This document shows, in pieces, positions 19,501 through 30,143 of a stretch of DNA of 64,000 bases. The DNA comes from Rhizobium sp. G21. GTDB taxonomy: Bacteria; Pseudomonadota; Alphaproteobacteria; Rhizobiales; Rhizobiaceae. Location of the stretch: NCBI RefSeq assembly GCF_014158035.1, contig NZ_JACFXW010000004.1:62001-126000 (forward strand), given 5' to 3'. Position 1 is the stretch's first letter. Every line of letters starts with the position of its first letter. Both the position numbers and the translations under genes were made by a program. The notes under the pieces are model-generated. The model ran no database searches and had not been told where the DNA came from. It worked only from the letters and a program-made list of their open reading frames with translations.

Positions 19501-22029
19501 ATGCTGGATTGTCTTATGAAAAATTCCCTGTCCAAGGTGATGAGCTATGTGCTCGTCATCCTGGTCGGTCTCGTCATCGCTCTGCCGAATGTGCTGTCCG
19601 ACCAAACCCTGTCCCGTTTTCCGTCCTGGATGCCGCATCAGCGCGTGTCACTGGGCCTCGACCTCCGCGGCGGTTCACATCTCGTGCTTGAGGTGGATCG
19701 ACCTGCCCTGGTGAACGAATGGCTGCAGAGCCTGACCCAGGAGGTCCGCTCCACCCTGATCGAAGCGCGCATCCAAACGCGCAGCGTCCGTCGCAATGGC
19801 GACGCTGTCGCCGTCACGCTCACTGATCCGGCGCAGCTTTCCGCCGCGACCAAGGCGCTCGCCGTTCTCGACAATCAGACCGTGGCGATGAGCGGAGCGG
19901 CGGCCCGCGAGCTCAATGTAACGACGACCGGCCCCAATGCGCTCAGCATAGCGCCAACCGATCAAGGCATTGCCGCCCGCATGACGCAAGCGGTCGAACA
20001 AAGCCTGGAGGTCATTCGCCAGCGCGTCGATCAGGTGGGTGTGGCGGAACCCACCATCCAGCGCGTCGGCGCCGATCGGGTTCTCGTCCAGCTTCCCGGC
20101 GAACAGGATCCGTCGCGGTTACGCGCTCTTCTCGGCACGACGGCGAAGATGAGCTTCCATCTCCTGGGCGAGGCCGGAGCCGCCGGCGTTAAGACCTTCA
20201 AGGATGACGAAGGACAGACTTATCCGGTGCAGACGACGGCTCTACTGGCTGGCGACAGGCTGACCGACGCCCGTGTGCAGTTCGACCCACAGGGCGGCCA
20301 GCCCGTGGTGTCTTTCCGCTTCGACAGTGTCGGGGCGGATCGTTTCGCCCGGATCACGCGAGACAATGTCGGCCGTCCCTTCGCAATCGTGCTGGATGAT
20401 AAAGTCTTGAGCGCGCCGGTGATCCGCGAGCCGATCACCGGCGGCGCCGGCCAGATCTCCGGTCAATTCTCCGTGGAGCAGGCGAACACGCTTGCGGCCT
20501 TGCTGAGGGCGGGCGCGCTGCCGGCAAAACTCACGGTGATTGAGGAGCGCACCGTGGGCGCGGATCTCGGCAGCGATGCCATCGACATGGGCGTCATGTC
20601 GGGGCTTGTCGGCTTCGGTCTTGTCGTCGCCTTCATCATCGCCCTTTACGGCGCCTGGGGCCTGCTGGCAGTCGTCGCGTTGACGCTCAACGTCGTCTTG
20701 ACTTTCGCCGGCTTGACCCTGCTCGGCGCAACCCTGACCTTGCCCGGCATTGCCGGCATCGTGCTGGGCATCGGTCTCGCGGTCGACGCAAATGTGCTGA
20801 TCAACGAGCGCATACGCGAGGAAGTCGGCAAGGGGCGACGGGCTTTCGCCGCCATCGATCATGGCTTCTCAAAAGCCTATTCGACCATCATCGACAGCAA
20901 TGTGACGGCGCTGATCGCCACTATTCTCCTGTTCTGGTTCGGCTCCGGCCCCGTGCGCGGCTTTGCCGTCACCATGGGTCTCGGCATCGCCATTTCCATG
21001 TTCACGGCGGTGTCGGTGGTGCGCGTCGCGATGATCGCGATCACGGATCGATTCAAGCTGAAGACCATCACGATCAGGCCGCTCCTGCCGTTCAGGCTGA
21101 TCAAGGACGGCGTCAGGATCGACTTCATGAAGGCCCGGCTCTTCGGCATCGGCGTTTCTGCATTTCTCTCAATCTCGTCGGTCATCCTGTTCTTCACGCC
21201 CGGCCTGAATTACGGCGTCGATTTCAAGGGCGGGATTCAGCTGGAACTGTCGACGAGCGGACAGGCCGATCTCGCGGGCCTCCGCTCCAGCATCGAAGGT
21301 TTGAAGCTCGGAGAGGTTGCGCTGCAGGAATTTGGCGACAGCAATCATGTCATGTTGCGCCTCGAACGCCAGCCGGGCGGGGAAGAAGCTCAGACCGAGG
21401 CTGTCTCGAAAGTTCGCGACACGATCCGGACAATCGATCCCTCGGCGAAGATCGAGCGGACCGAAGTCGTCGGGCCGAAGGTCAGCGGGGAACTCGCCAA
21501 GGCGGGGCTCACCTCGGTGATCCTCGCCTCGCTGGCGATGCTCGTCTATATCTGGGTGCGCTTCGACTGGCCCTTCGCGGTCGGGGCGATCGCGACGCTG
21601 ATCCTCGACGTCACGAAGACGATCGGGTTCTTCGCCTTGACGGGGCTCGACTTTAACCTGACTGCAATCGCAGCCCTGCTCACGCTTGTCGGCTACTCCG
21701 TCAACGACAAAGTCGTTGTCTATGACCGCATGCGCGAGAACATGCGTCTCTACAAGGCGATGCCGTTCCGCGACCTGATCAACCTGTCGATCAACGAGAC
21801 GCTGGCGCGGAGCCTCTACACCTCCGCCACCGCCTTCCTGGCGATGCTCCCCATGGCGATCTGGGGCGGCAGCGCCGTCGAGAGCTTTGCCGTTCCCATG
21901 GTGTTCGGAATCTTCATCGCCGCGTCGTCATCCATCTTCATCGCGGCGCCGATCCTCCTATTCCTGGGAGACTGGCGCACTCGTCGGAGAAAGAGAATGG
22001 AGGTCGTCGCGCAGAAGCAGCCGGCTTGA
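19501..22029 (+). CDS. secDF: Protein translocase subunit SecDF, fused
   Basis: SecD and SecF use the proton gradient to assist SecYEG-dependent export. The SecD half carries VSLGLDLRGGSHLVLEVD, the P1 periplasmic domain and GIVLGIGLAVDANVLINERI. The SecF half begins near residue 540 with LNYGVDFKGGIQLEL and has GYSVNDKVVVYDRMRENM. Each half has about six membrane segments. The likely start is ATG 19501 or 19516 (MKNSLSKVMSYVLVILVGL). A longer in-frame extension upstream overlaps another gene and lacks family similarity. The frame is intact, about 840 aa. Gene placement beside Mrp genes suggests an accessory copy; a housekeeping copy cannot be judged here. Confidence 0.9.
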   Translation: MLDCLMKNSLSKVMSYVLVILVGLVIALPNVLSDQTLSRFPSWMPHQRVSLGLDLRGGSHLVLEVDRPALVNEWLQSLTQEVRSTLIEARIQTRSVRRNGDAVAVTLTDPAQLSAATKALAVLDNQTVAMSGAAARELNVTTTGPNALSIAPTDQGIAARMTQAVEQSLEVIRQRVDQVGVAEPTIQRVGADRVLVQLPGEQDPSRLRALLGTTAKMSFHLLGEAGAAGVKTFKDDEGQTYPVQTTALLAGDRLTDARVQFDPQGGQPVVSFRFDSVGADRFARITRDNVGRPFAIVLDDKVLSAPVIREPITGGAGQISGQFSVEQANTLAALLRAGALPAKLTVIEERTVGADLGSDAIDMGVMSGLVGFGLVVAFIIALYGAWGLLAVVALTLNVVLTFAGLTLLGATLTLPGIAGIVLGIGLAVDANVLINERIREEVGKGRRAFAAIDHGFSKAYSTIIDSNVTALIATILLFWFGSGPVRGFAVTMGLGIAISMFTAVSVVRVAMIAITDRFKLKTITIRPLLPFRLIKDGVRIDFMKARLFGIGVSAFLSISSVILFFTPGLNYGVDFKGGIQLELSTSGQADLAGLRSSIEGLKLGEVALQEFGDSNHVMLRLERQPGGEEAQTEAVSKVRDTIRTIDPSAKIERTEVVGPKVSGELAKAGLTSVILASLAMLVYIWVRFDWPFAVGAIATLILDVTKTIGFFALTGLDFNLTAIAALLTLVGYSVNDKVVVYDRMRENMRLYKAMPFRDLINLSINETLARSLYTSATAFLAMLPMAIWGGSAVESFAVPMVFGIFIAASSSIFIAAPILLFLGDWRTRRRKRMEVVAQKQPA

Positions 22030-22070
22030 CGAGGCGCTCGAGGCGGGGCCCATTGATGGCTCAGCCTCGG

Positions 22071-22331
22071 CTACTCCTCGGCCAGACTGCAGCAATACAG
22101 TCCAGGGAAGCCGTTTTCATGCGTGAAGCGAAGGCCGGCCTTCTCGAAGGCCAGCCTCAGTTGCGCTTCGGTGGAGCGATGCACACCATGCCGCTGCCCC
22201 TCGTAATCCTTGATGGTGCTGCGAGAGACGAGCGATTGAGCCGCCAGATCGTCTTGCGTCCATCCCAGATAGCCTCGCGCCGCGCGGCAGAGCGCCGGCG
22301 TAAAAACAGTGACGTGTGAGGGTTGAACCAT
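22071..22331 (-). CDS. Small XRE-family transcriptional regulator
   Basis: This is an 86-aa protein. The N-terminal HTH (CRAARGYLGWTQDDLAAQSL, then VSRSTIKDYEGQRHGV) fits the XRE fold. A short C-terminal extension (RLAFEKAGLRFTHENG) is common in small rhizobial XRE regulators. The ATG at 22331 is preferred over an in-frame TTG at 22337. Directly upstream is a 19-bp tandem repeat at 22337-22374 that looks like its operator. The gene is divergent from the Mrp operon, so it may repress itself and modulate mrp. Confidence 0.75.
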   Translation of the reverse strand: MVQPSHVTVFTPALCRAARGYLGWTQDDLAAQSLVSRSTIKDYEGQRHGVHRSTEAQLRLAFEKAGLRFTHENGFPGLYCCSLAEE

Positions 22332-22336
22332 GGTCA

Positions 22337-22374
22337 ATATTGCCCATATAGAATGATATTGCCTATTTAGGATG
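22337..22374. promoter_or_regulatory. Tandem 19-bp operator-like repeat between XRE regulator and mrp operon
   Basis: ATATTGCCCATATAGAATG (22337-22355) is followed immediately by ATATTGCCTATTTAGGATG (22356-22374), 16 of 19 positions identical. The pair sits directly in front of the XRE regulator start and about 70-110 bp before the mrpAB start. Head-to-tail sites of about two helical turns each are typical for cooperative binding by small HTH regulators. Each unit also resembles a TATA-rich -10 element, so it may overlap the promoters. Confidence 0.6.
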
Positions 22375-22445
22375 ACTTGAGATGTTTTTCCAGTCTGCGG
22401 TTTTCGCAGGCGCTATGTGTCGGAGGATATGGATTTGGGATAACG

Positions 22446-25356
22446 GTGGACGGTTCGACCCTGTTGTTGTCGCTGCTGGTCTTGCCTTTTGTCGGCAGCA
22501 TTGCCTCGGCATTCATCCTCAACACGACGTCCCGTGATCTGCCGGTCTTTGTGGCAGGGGCGGTGACGCTGATGACCCTGGTCATCACAGCCTCCACCTA
22601 TCCCCTTATTGTCGAGCATGGCGTGCTCCGGTTCAGCGCGGAGTGGTTGCCGCAGTTCGGGCTCGATTTTGCGGTCAGGCTTGATGGTTTTGCATGGATA
22701 TTTTCCATGCTGGTCACGTCAATCGGCTTTCTCGTCATCCTCTATGCCCGCTATTACATGGGCAAGGATGACCCCATACCGCGCTTCTTCTCGTTCCTTC
22801 TGGCCTTCATGGGGGCCATGCTCGGCATCATCCTTTCGGGCAACATCATCCTGCTGTCGATCTTCTGGGAATTGACCAGCATCTTTTCCTTTTGCTCATC
22901 AGCTATTGGCATAAGAGCGCCGCCGCGGGACGGCGCGCGCATGGCGTTGACGATCACCGGGATAGGCGGCTTCTGTCTGCTCGTCGGCATGTTGCTTCTC
23001 GGAAAGATCGTCGGCAGCTATGATCTCGACAAGGTGCTTGTTTCGGGCGAGGCTGTGCGAGCGCATCCGCTCTATCTGCCGACGCTGATCCTGATCCTGC
23101 TGGGAGCGCTGACGAAGAGCGCCCAGTTTCCCTTCCACTTCTGGCTGCCGAATGCGATGGCGGCGCCGACGCCGGTATCGGCCTTCCTGCATTCCGCGAC
23201 CATGGTGAAGGCCGGGGTCTTCCTGCTCGTCCGCTTCTGGCCGGTTCTCTCGGGCACCTATGAATGGTTCATGCTCGTCGGTCTCGCAGGCATTTCCACG
23301 CTGCTGCTCGGCGCCTTCCTGGCCATGTTCCAGCGTGATTTGAAAGGGCTTCTCGCCTATTCGACCATCAGCCATCTTGGCCTCATCACCACGCTTCTCA
23401 GCCTCGGAAGTCCGCTGTCCACCGTGGCCGCGATCTTCCACATGCTCAACCACGCCACCTTCAAAGCCTCGCTGTTCATGGCAGCCGGGATCATCGATCA
23501 CGAGACCGGCACGCGCGACATGCAGCGGCTGAGTGGGCTCTATCGCTTCCTGCCGGCGACTGCGACGCTGGCGATGGTCGCGAGCGCCGCCATGGCCGGC
23601 GTTCCCCTGCTCAACGGCTTCCTGTCCAAGGAGATGTTCTTTGCCGAAGCCGTCGAAACCCATGCGGATTCCTATCTCGATGTGTTCCTGCCCTATGTGG
23701 CGACGCTCGCCGGCGTCTTCAGCGTCGTCTATTCACTGCGCTTCATCCACACCGTGTTCTTCGGGCCGCCGCCGGTCGGACTGCCCAAGGAAAACCCGCA
23801 TGAGCCGCCGCGCTGGATGCGCCTGCCAATCGAAATCCTGGTGGTCGTCTGCCTGGTCGTCGGCATCGTTCCCGCCATGTCCATCGGACCCTTCCTGCAG
23901 ACGGCGGTCGAGAGCGTCCTCGGCGACCGGACCCCGGAATACAGCCTCAGCATTTGGCATGGCTTCAACATACCGCTGTTGATGAGCGTCATCGCGTTGA
24001 TTGGCGGCTTCTTGCTCTATATCGCGATGCGGACGTACCTCGCCCGTTCCGAGGATGGGCCGCCCTATCTGCGCAGGCTCCGCGGTCAGCGCCTGTTCGA
24101 GCGCGTTCTTGTCACCGTATCCTGGCGATGGGCGCGTCTTGCCGAGAGCAGGCTCGGAACCCGCAGTCTCCAGCCGCAACTCCGATGGATTGTCGTGACC
24201 GGCTTCGTTGCCGCGACGCTTCCGCTTTATCTCTCCGGCTTTGAGCGCAGGCCCATTGTTTTTCGGAGGTCGATCCCACTTTCGGCTTACTATGGGCGAT
24301 CGGTATGGGACTGGCGATCGGCGCGGCCGTCTCAGCCAAATATCATCGCCTGGCGGCGCTCATCATGCTAGGCGGCGTTGGGCTAGTCGTCTGCATGACC
24401 TTCGTATGGCTCTCTGCGCCCGATCTTGCGATTACCCAGCTGCTGGTCGAAATCGTCACCACCGTGCTTATTCTTCTCGGCCTGCGCTGGCTTCCAAAAC
24501 GGAGCCTCGACATGACGGTGGTGACGACGCTGCAGAGCCGCTTCCGGCGCTTCCGCGATTTGACTCTTGCGATCCTCTGCGGCGTCGGCATGGCGGTGGT
24601 GGCCTTTACAGTCATGACCATGCCGGTTCCGGACGCCATCGCCAATTACTTCCTGGAAAACGCCTATGCACAAGGCGGCGGCCGCAACGTCGTCAACGTG
24701 ATCCTCGTCGACTTTCGCGCCTTTGACACGCTCGGCGAGATCGCAGTGCTCGGCATTGTCGGCCTGACTGTCTATGGCCTTCTGCGCCGTTTCCGGCCCG
24801 CGGAGGACAGCATGGAACTGCCGGAGCAGCAGCAGACACAAAACCAGTTCGACGCCGAACAACCGGAGCGTTCGCCTGGAGACATAATGCGGGACTATTT
24901 GCTGGTGCCGTCGGTGCTGATGCAATGGCTTTTCCCCGTCATCATCACCTTTGCAGTCTACCTCTTCATGCGCGGCCACGACATGCCCGGCGGGGGTTCT
25001 CGGCCGGTCTGACGATGTCGATCGCCTTTCTTCTCCAGTATCTCGCGGGCGGGACGCGCTGGGCGGAAGATCGCATCCGCATCCTGCCCTTGCGCTGGAT
25101 GGGGATCGGGATCCTGACGGCGGCCGTGACAGGCATGGGCGCCTGGCTGCTGGGCTATCCGTTCCTCACCTCGCATTTCAGCTATCTGGACATCCCGCTG
25201 ATCGGCAAGGTTCCGGCCGCCACGGCGCTCCTCTTCGATCTCGGCGTGTTTTCGCTCGTTGTCGGGTCGACCGTCCTGATCCTCGTGGCGCTCGCCCACC
25301 AGTCTATCCGCATCAACCGCCTCCGGGCGCTCGAAGCCAGAGGGGAGAAACGCTGA
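22446..25356 (+). CDS. mrpA: Monovalent cation/proton antiporter subunit MrpA-MrpB fusion (frame broken twice)
   Basis: The first ~700 residues are the NuoL/ND5-like MrpA core with many membrane helices (for example the ALTKSAQFPFHFWLPNAMAA segment). Then come the MrpA C-terminal region (LSAPDLAITQLLVEIVTT) and an MrpB-type domain (YLFMRGHDMPGGG, followed by GLTMSIAFLLQYLAGG), fused as in rhizobial PhaAB. One base is lost at about 24245-24275 and one G in the run at 24992-24996. Restoring both gives 971 codons. The start is uncertain; GTG 22446 fits best. The stop overlaps the mrpC ATG (TGATG). The complex exports Na+ or K+ in exchange for protons. Confidence 0.88.
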
Positions 25357-25687
25357 TGGAAATGGTACTTGCCCTCGCCATCGGTCTGATGACCACCTGC
25401 GGGGTGTGGCTGATCCTGCGCCCGCGCACCTATCAGGTAATCGTCGGCCTTTCGCTGCTGTCCTACGCCGTCAACCTTTTCATCTTCGGCGTCGGCGGTG
25501 TGAAGAGCAACATGCCGCCGATCCTGGAGGAAGGGTCGTGGCGACGACGCTCACCGATCCGGTGCCACAAGCTCTCGTCCTCACCGCCATCGTCATCGGC
25601 TTCGCCACCACCGCGCTTTTCCTCGTCGTGCTGCTGGCCGCCCGCGGTCTGACCGGCAATGATCATGTCGACGGGAGGAACGAGTAA
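25356..25687 (+). CDS. mrpC: Antiporter subunit MrpC (frame broken once)
   Basis: NuoK-like subunit with three membrane helices: MVLALAIGLMTTCGVWLIL, YQVIVGLSLLSYAVNLFIF and ALVLTAIVIGFATTALFLVV. The conserved DPVPQALVLTAIVIG motif is present. One base is missing at about 25533-25538, after EEG. Restoring it gives 111 codons. The start overlaps the mrpAB stop and the stop lies 2 bp before the GTG of mrpD, as expected in an Mrp operon. Confidence 0.88.
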
Positions 25688-25689
25688 CC

Positions 25690-27322
25690 GTGACTGCCTG
25701 GAGCCAACATCTGATCATCACGCCGATCCTGTTGCCGATGATCACGGCGGCGCTTCTGCTGTTCATCGACGAGCGCAACAGGACCACGAAGGCGCTGGTC
25801 AGCCTCGCCGCAATCGTCCTGTTGCTGGCGAACGCCGCTATCCTGTTCATGGTGGAAAGCGGACCGAACAGCTTCGACAACGTCTACCTGCTGGGTAATT
25901 GGGCCTCTCCATTCGGCATCGTCCTGGTCATCGATGGCCTGTCGGCGATGATGCTGTTGCTGACATCCATCCTAGCGCTTGCGGCGCTGATCTTCTCTCT
26001 TGCGAAATGGCACGCCATCGGCGCGCATTTTCACAGCCTGTTCCAGCTTCTGCTGGCAGGGTCAACGGCGCACTCCTGACAGGCGACCTGTTCAACCTTT
26101 TCGTCTTTTTCGAAGTCATGTTGGCGGCGTCCTACGGATTGTTGCTGCACGGAACGGAACGCTGCGCGTCAAGGCGGGCCTGCATTACATCGCCGTCAAT
26201 CTCGTCGCGGCGCTGTTCTTCCTCATCGGGGTGAGCCTTGTCTACGGCACGGCAGGAACGTTGAACATGGCCGACCTGGCTATGCGCATGCCGGAGATGG
26301 AGCCCGACCGGCTGATCCTGATGGAAGCCGGCGCGGCGGTTCTGGGCGTCGCCTTCCTCATCAAGGTCGGCATGTGGCCGCTCTGCTTCTGGCTTCCGAC
26401 CGCCTATAGCGCCGCCTCCGCGCCGGTCGCAGGCATGTTCGCAATCCTCAGCAAGGTCGGCATCTACGTCATTCTGCGTCTGACCATGCTGCTGTTCAGG
26501 GAGGGGCCGTCGGCGGGCTTCGGCGGCGAAGTGCTGCTGTTCGGCGGCATGGCGACGCTGGTCTTCGGCACGATCGGCGTCCTGGCGTCCCAGGCGCTCG
26601 GCCGGCTTGCCGGTTATTCGGTGCTCGTCTCCTCCGGCACGCTTCTGATGGTGCTCGGCATCAATGACGGCGTCGTCTCCTCCGGGGCGCTGCTCTATCT
26701 CGTCAGCTCGACCCTGACGATCAGCGCCTTCTTCATGCTGATCGAACTGGTCGAACGAGGACAGGACGCCGGCGCCAATGTTCTCGCCGTCACCATGGAG
26801 GCTTATGGCGACGGAGAAGAGGCCGATGTCGAGAATGGCGACGGGGCCACAATGCCAGGCGCGAAGGCGATCCTGGGCATCTGCTTTGCCGCGTGTGGCA
26901 TCCTGCTGGCCGGCCTCCCGCCGCTCTCGGGCTTCATCTCCAAATTCGCCATGCTGTCCGCGATGATGGGCGTCGGGTCCATGGGCGCGACGCCGGACCC
27001 CGCCGTCTGGGCGCTGATCGTGCTGGTCATCCTGTCCGGGCTTGCGGCCCTGATCTCAATGACCCGCGTGGGCATCCGGACGTTCTGGGGCTCGATCGAG
27101 GGCGCCGTGCCCCGCGTGCTCGTGGTGGAACTGTTTCCGGTGATGCTGCTGCTCTCGCTGACGCTCGTCCTGACCATCCAGGCAGGCCCTGCGATGACCT
27201 ATTTGGACAACACCATCCGGTCGCTGTCCACGCCGTCCGCCTATGTCGATGCGGTGCGTGACGCGTCGGCGGTAAAGGCGCCGATCCCGGCTTTCGAAAG
27301 CGAGGGAGGCGACGCGCCATGA
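25690..27322 (+). CDS. mrpD: Antiporter subunit MrpD (frame broken twice)
   Basis: NuoM/N-like membrane subunit. Key regions are LTGDLFNLFVFFEVMLAASY, LIKVGMWPLCFWLPTAYSAA (with the conserved lysine for proton transfer) and the C-terminal LPPLSGFISKFAMLSAM. One G is missing at 26059-26061 and one base at about 26151-26153. The three pieces lie in successive frames, and restoring both bases gives 545 codons. The start is GTG. The stop overlaps the mrpE ATG at 27319. Confidence 0.88.
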
Positions 27323-27795
27323 TGCCCTATCCTCTCCTGAGCCTGTCGCTCCTTCTGATGTGGTTGCTGCTCAACGACCTTACGCTTGGCCATCTGATCC
27401 TCGGCGCTGTGGTCGGCATCTTTGCCGGCTGGGCCATGGCGTCGCTCCGGCCGGAGAAGCCGAGGATCAAGAAATGGCATCTGCTGCCCAAGCTCTTCTG
27501 GCGGGTGTTCACGGACATCATCCGCTCCAACATCGCGGTTGCGCTTCTCATCCTGCGCGGCAAGCGCCGGACGCGGACTGCCGGCTTCATCTCTCTCCCG
27601 CTTCAGATCGAGCATCCGACGGCGCTCGCCCTCTTGGCGGTGATCTTGACGAGCACGCCGGGCTCTGCCTGGCTCGCCTATGACAGCCGTCGCAGGACCG
27701 TGCTGATCCATGTGCTGGACCTGACCGATGAGGACGCCTGGGTGAAGAACACCAAGGACCGCTACGAAAACCTGCTGCTGGAGATCATAGAATGA
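27319..27795 (+). CDS. mrpE: Antiporter subunit MrpE
   Basis: 158 aa, intact. It begins MMPYPLLSLSLLLMWLLL with two N-terminal membrane helices and a cytoplasmic domain including LTSTPGSAWLAYDSRRRTVL and IHVLDLTDEDAWVKNTKDRYE, the hallmark C-terminus of MrpE. This subunit is needed for assembly of the Mrp complex. It overlaps mrpD by 4 bp and mrpF by 4 bp. Confidence 0.92.
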   Translation: MMPYPLLSLSLLLMWLLLNDLTLGHLILGAVVGIFAGWAMASLRPEKPRIKKWHLLPKLFWRVFTDIIRSNIAVALLILRGKRRTRTAGFISLPLQIEHPTALALLAVILTSTPGSAWLAYDSRRRTVLIHVLDLTDEDAWVKNTKDRYENLLLEIIE

Positions 27796-28072
27796 ACGCC
27801 ACCATTCTCTTCACCGCCATCTCGATCGCCAAAGTGCTGTTGGCCATTGCTCTGATGATCGCGGCGCTGCGCATCGTCATTGGTCCGCGCGCCCAAGACC
27901 GGATCATCGCGCTCGATGCGTCCTATGTCATAGCCATGCTGTTGCTCGTCACCTTCGGGATCGGCAGCGGGCGCACGGTCTATTTCGAAGCGGCCTTGGT
28001 AATTGGCCTTCTCGGCTTCGTGTCAACGGTCGCGCTGGCCAAATTTCTAATGCGGGGGAAGTCATCGAATGA
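27792..28072 (+). CDS. mrpF: Antiporter subunit MrpF (frame broken near its end)
   Basis: Three-helix subunit with the conserved LRIVIGPRAQDRIIALDASY and a final helix LVIGLLGFVSTVALAKFLM. A G is missing from the run at 28054-28058. As given, the frame runs on to 28328 with a tail unlike the family. With the G restored it ends in MRGEVIE and TGA at 28070-28072, overlapping the mrpG ATG (ATGA) as in other Mrp operons; 94 codons. Confidence 0.88.
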
Positions 28073-28477
28073 TCACGCCTGTCGCCGATCTGCCGATCTG
28101 GGTTGCCATCATCGTCTCCGCGCTGCTCCTTATCGGCTCCGGCCTGACGCTGCTCGGCGCAATCGGCCTCTTGCGGCTGCCGACATTTTACGAACGAATC
28201 CATGCGCCCACGCTCGGAACAAGTTGGGGCGTTGGCGCGATCATGCTGGCGTCGATCGTCTACTTCTCTGTCGTCGGCTCCCGCGCCGTCCTGCACGAAA
28301 ATCCTCATCGGCACTTTCATCACCGTGACCACACCTATTACACTGATCCTGCTTGCCAGAGCAGCGCTTCATCGCGATCGCACAGAGGGCAATCCATCGG
28401 TTCCAACGGAGGAGAGTGTGCCAACGTCCTCGTTCGAGCCCGTTGTTGCAAGTCAGACCAGTCGCATGGATAACTGA
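28069..28477 (+). CDS. mrpG: Antiporter subunit MrpG (frame broken once)
   Basis: It begins MITPVADLPIWVAIIVSALL and has the MrpG landmark GLTLLGAIGLLRLPTFYERI, HAPTLGTSWG. The second half (LIGTFITVTTPITLILLARA) is in the +1 frame because of an extra A in the run at 28298-28301. Removing it gives 136 codons, with a hydrophilic tail ending SQTSRMDN. Last gene of the mrp operon. This is the only clear single-base insertion in the operon; the others are deletions. Confidence 0.86.
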
Positions 28478-28806
28478 GCTGCTGGCGAAAATCGAAGTTT
28501 CGGTTGTCATCCTGTTAGCCTCGTGCGATGCGACCAAACTATCGGCCAATTCAAATGCGTGCCCAATGCAACGAACGCATGGATGGCCGCTTTTGAGTAC
28601 TTCGTTGAAGTGGGTCGACGTCCGACATGGAGGCGCAAAGCGGTCATTGTCCTTTGTAGGTCGCATCAAGAGAATTGTCTGGCCGGCGTCTTCGCCTTGA
28701 TGGGGTTTGAACCCGCGACCCGCAGATCTCCCAATCGCTCATCTCGCTGAATATCCATGATAATGTCCTTTATCATGGATAGAATCCGTGGTTCCAAATC
28801 ACTAGA
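28478..28806. other. Noncoding stretch with a degenerate tRNA-3'-end-like segment
   Basis: Read on the minus strand, 28690-28725 contains GCGGGTTCAAACCCCATC, which resembles a T-arm but pairs only in part and has no matching acceptor or anticodon arm. Plus-strand translation gives the familiar spurious GFEPATRR peptide. A near copy lies at about 61193-61215. No gene is supported here. Confidence 0.35.
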
Positions 28807-29510
28807 TCACAGTTCGGGGCATTGGGCAGTCGGGACCTGCTGTTCAAGCTGACCAGGAAAATTCCTTGTCCGGCCTTCCTCCAGATTACGGAGCATATTG
28901 TCGACCGCTATTTCGTAGAATTCTGCGATGTGAAAATTGGCCTTGTCTTCAAGCGCGATCTGATGATCCGAAATGATAGCTATGATGCAATTCACTAGCG
29001 CAATAACGGCTTGACCATCTAGCGGGTAGTCTCGATTGATCGCAGTCGGATCATTGAAGTACTGCTTATCTAGATGAGCGAAAAACTTGTCGCGTCGCGC
29101 CAGAATAGTTTGAATGGTGACTCGGTGAGCTTCGAGGTCGGCGCGCTGCTTTTGAATGACATCAGCGGGCATAGAACCCGACTTCCATGTGATATTTGGG
29201 CAGTTTTTTTCGCAAAAGTCGAGAAAAGCAAATATGCTCCGCTCGCTCCTATTACCATTGGGTTCAAGCAGTTTCGCCGTTGCTAAATGAAGATCGACTT
29301 CTACCGCCTGAGATAGTGGATAAAGAAGCGGTTCAATCCGCAGAAATCTTTCACCACGTTTGTGCTCCTGCACCAGGAGCGATGAATAGATAGCAAGCTT
29401 AGCAACGAGGCCCGGGGCTCATTTCCGTGAATAAGCGCGGCATAACTCCGAAGCCGGTTTTCATAGTTGCTTTGGATCTGCTCTTTCAACGATATCTCTC
29501 CCGCTCCCAT
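28807..29510 (-). CDS. AbiU2-like HEPN-domain protein (frame broken once)
   Basis: HEPN proteins are often RNases in toxin, abortive-infection or CRISPR-associated systems. The motif RRDKFFAHLDKQYF holds the Rx(4-6)H signature, and its surroundings (QKQRADLEAHRVTIQTILA before it) match AbiU2-type proteins. The N-terminus from ATG 29510 (SLKEQIQSNYENRLRSYAAL) and the rest are in different frames: one C is missing from the run at 29411-29413. Restoring it gives 235 codons. It follows the second HEPN gene by 12 bp in the same operon. Nuclease activity is inferred from the motif only. Confidence 0.68.
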
Positions 29511-29522
29511 ATCCTTATCGGA

Positions 29523-30001
29523 TCAGCTGAACGCAATCGGGCCGTCCCAATCGCCGCGATTGAATATGGCCTGCCCTACGAAATCCATAAGCGCGTGGCC
29601 CGCAGATATGAACTGGGCGGTTCTTTCATAAGTGAAAGCGGCGGGCATCAAGGCCTTGTTGCCGTGCGCGATATTGTTTCGTAACTGCGCAAAGCTTCTC
29701 GTAAATAGCCTCTCCCATGAGTCGATGACCACGTCGTCACTGTCCCATTTTATCCTGCCATGGTCAGACTTTACGAGAAACTGGGGTGCTGTTTCCTTGA
29801 ACACATCCGGATGGGAGGATGATCGAAATCGAATTGTGCGAACGGGTAATGGTGCTCGACAAGCTGGGCGAGCCGTGTCCAGTTTACGCCCGAAATGGCT
29901 TGTTTCGGTCCACTCACGTGAGCGAGATTGATATCCGTATTGACCAGGAAAAACTCGAACTTCGCTGCACGAAGCATGTAATGAGAGATTTCTTCTTCCA
30001 T
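29523..30001 (-). CDS. Second HEPN-like protein (frame broken once)
   Basis: The core RSFAQLRNNIAHGNKALM contains RNNIAH, an exact Rx4H HEPN signature followed by G, typical of the MAE_28990-like or Apea-type HEPN proteins. The first half begins MEEEISHYMLRAAKFEFFLV. A G is missing in the run at 29813-29815; with it the gene has 160 codons. It is the first gene of a two-gene minus-strand operon with the AbiU2-like gene and is divergent from the protease at 30144. Family assignment beyond HEPN is uncertain. Confidence 0.6.
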
Positions 30002-30143
30002 CGGTTCGCTTTCTTAGTGTTAATAACAGGATAGCAAAGCTGTTGCGTATGTTCCATTATGATCGAAATGACTGGAAACCTTACAGCTATGTGCGAGACT
30101 GTCTCGGCCGCGCGGCCGCAGTTTCCGAATATAGGTTCAGGCA

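Noticed and set aside
24208..24726. An extra gene within mrpAB
   Set aside because: It is the alternative reading frame spanning the mrpAB frameshift; the MrpA motifs lie in the other two frames.
28690..28770. A tRNA gene on the minus strand
   Set aside because: Only a T-arm-like segment is present and it pairs poorly; D, anticodon and acceptor stems cannot be formed.
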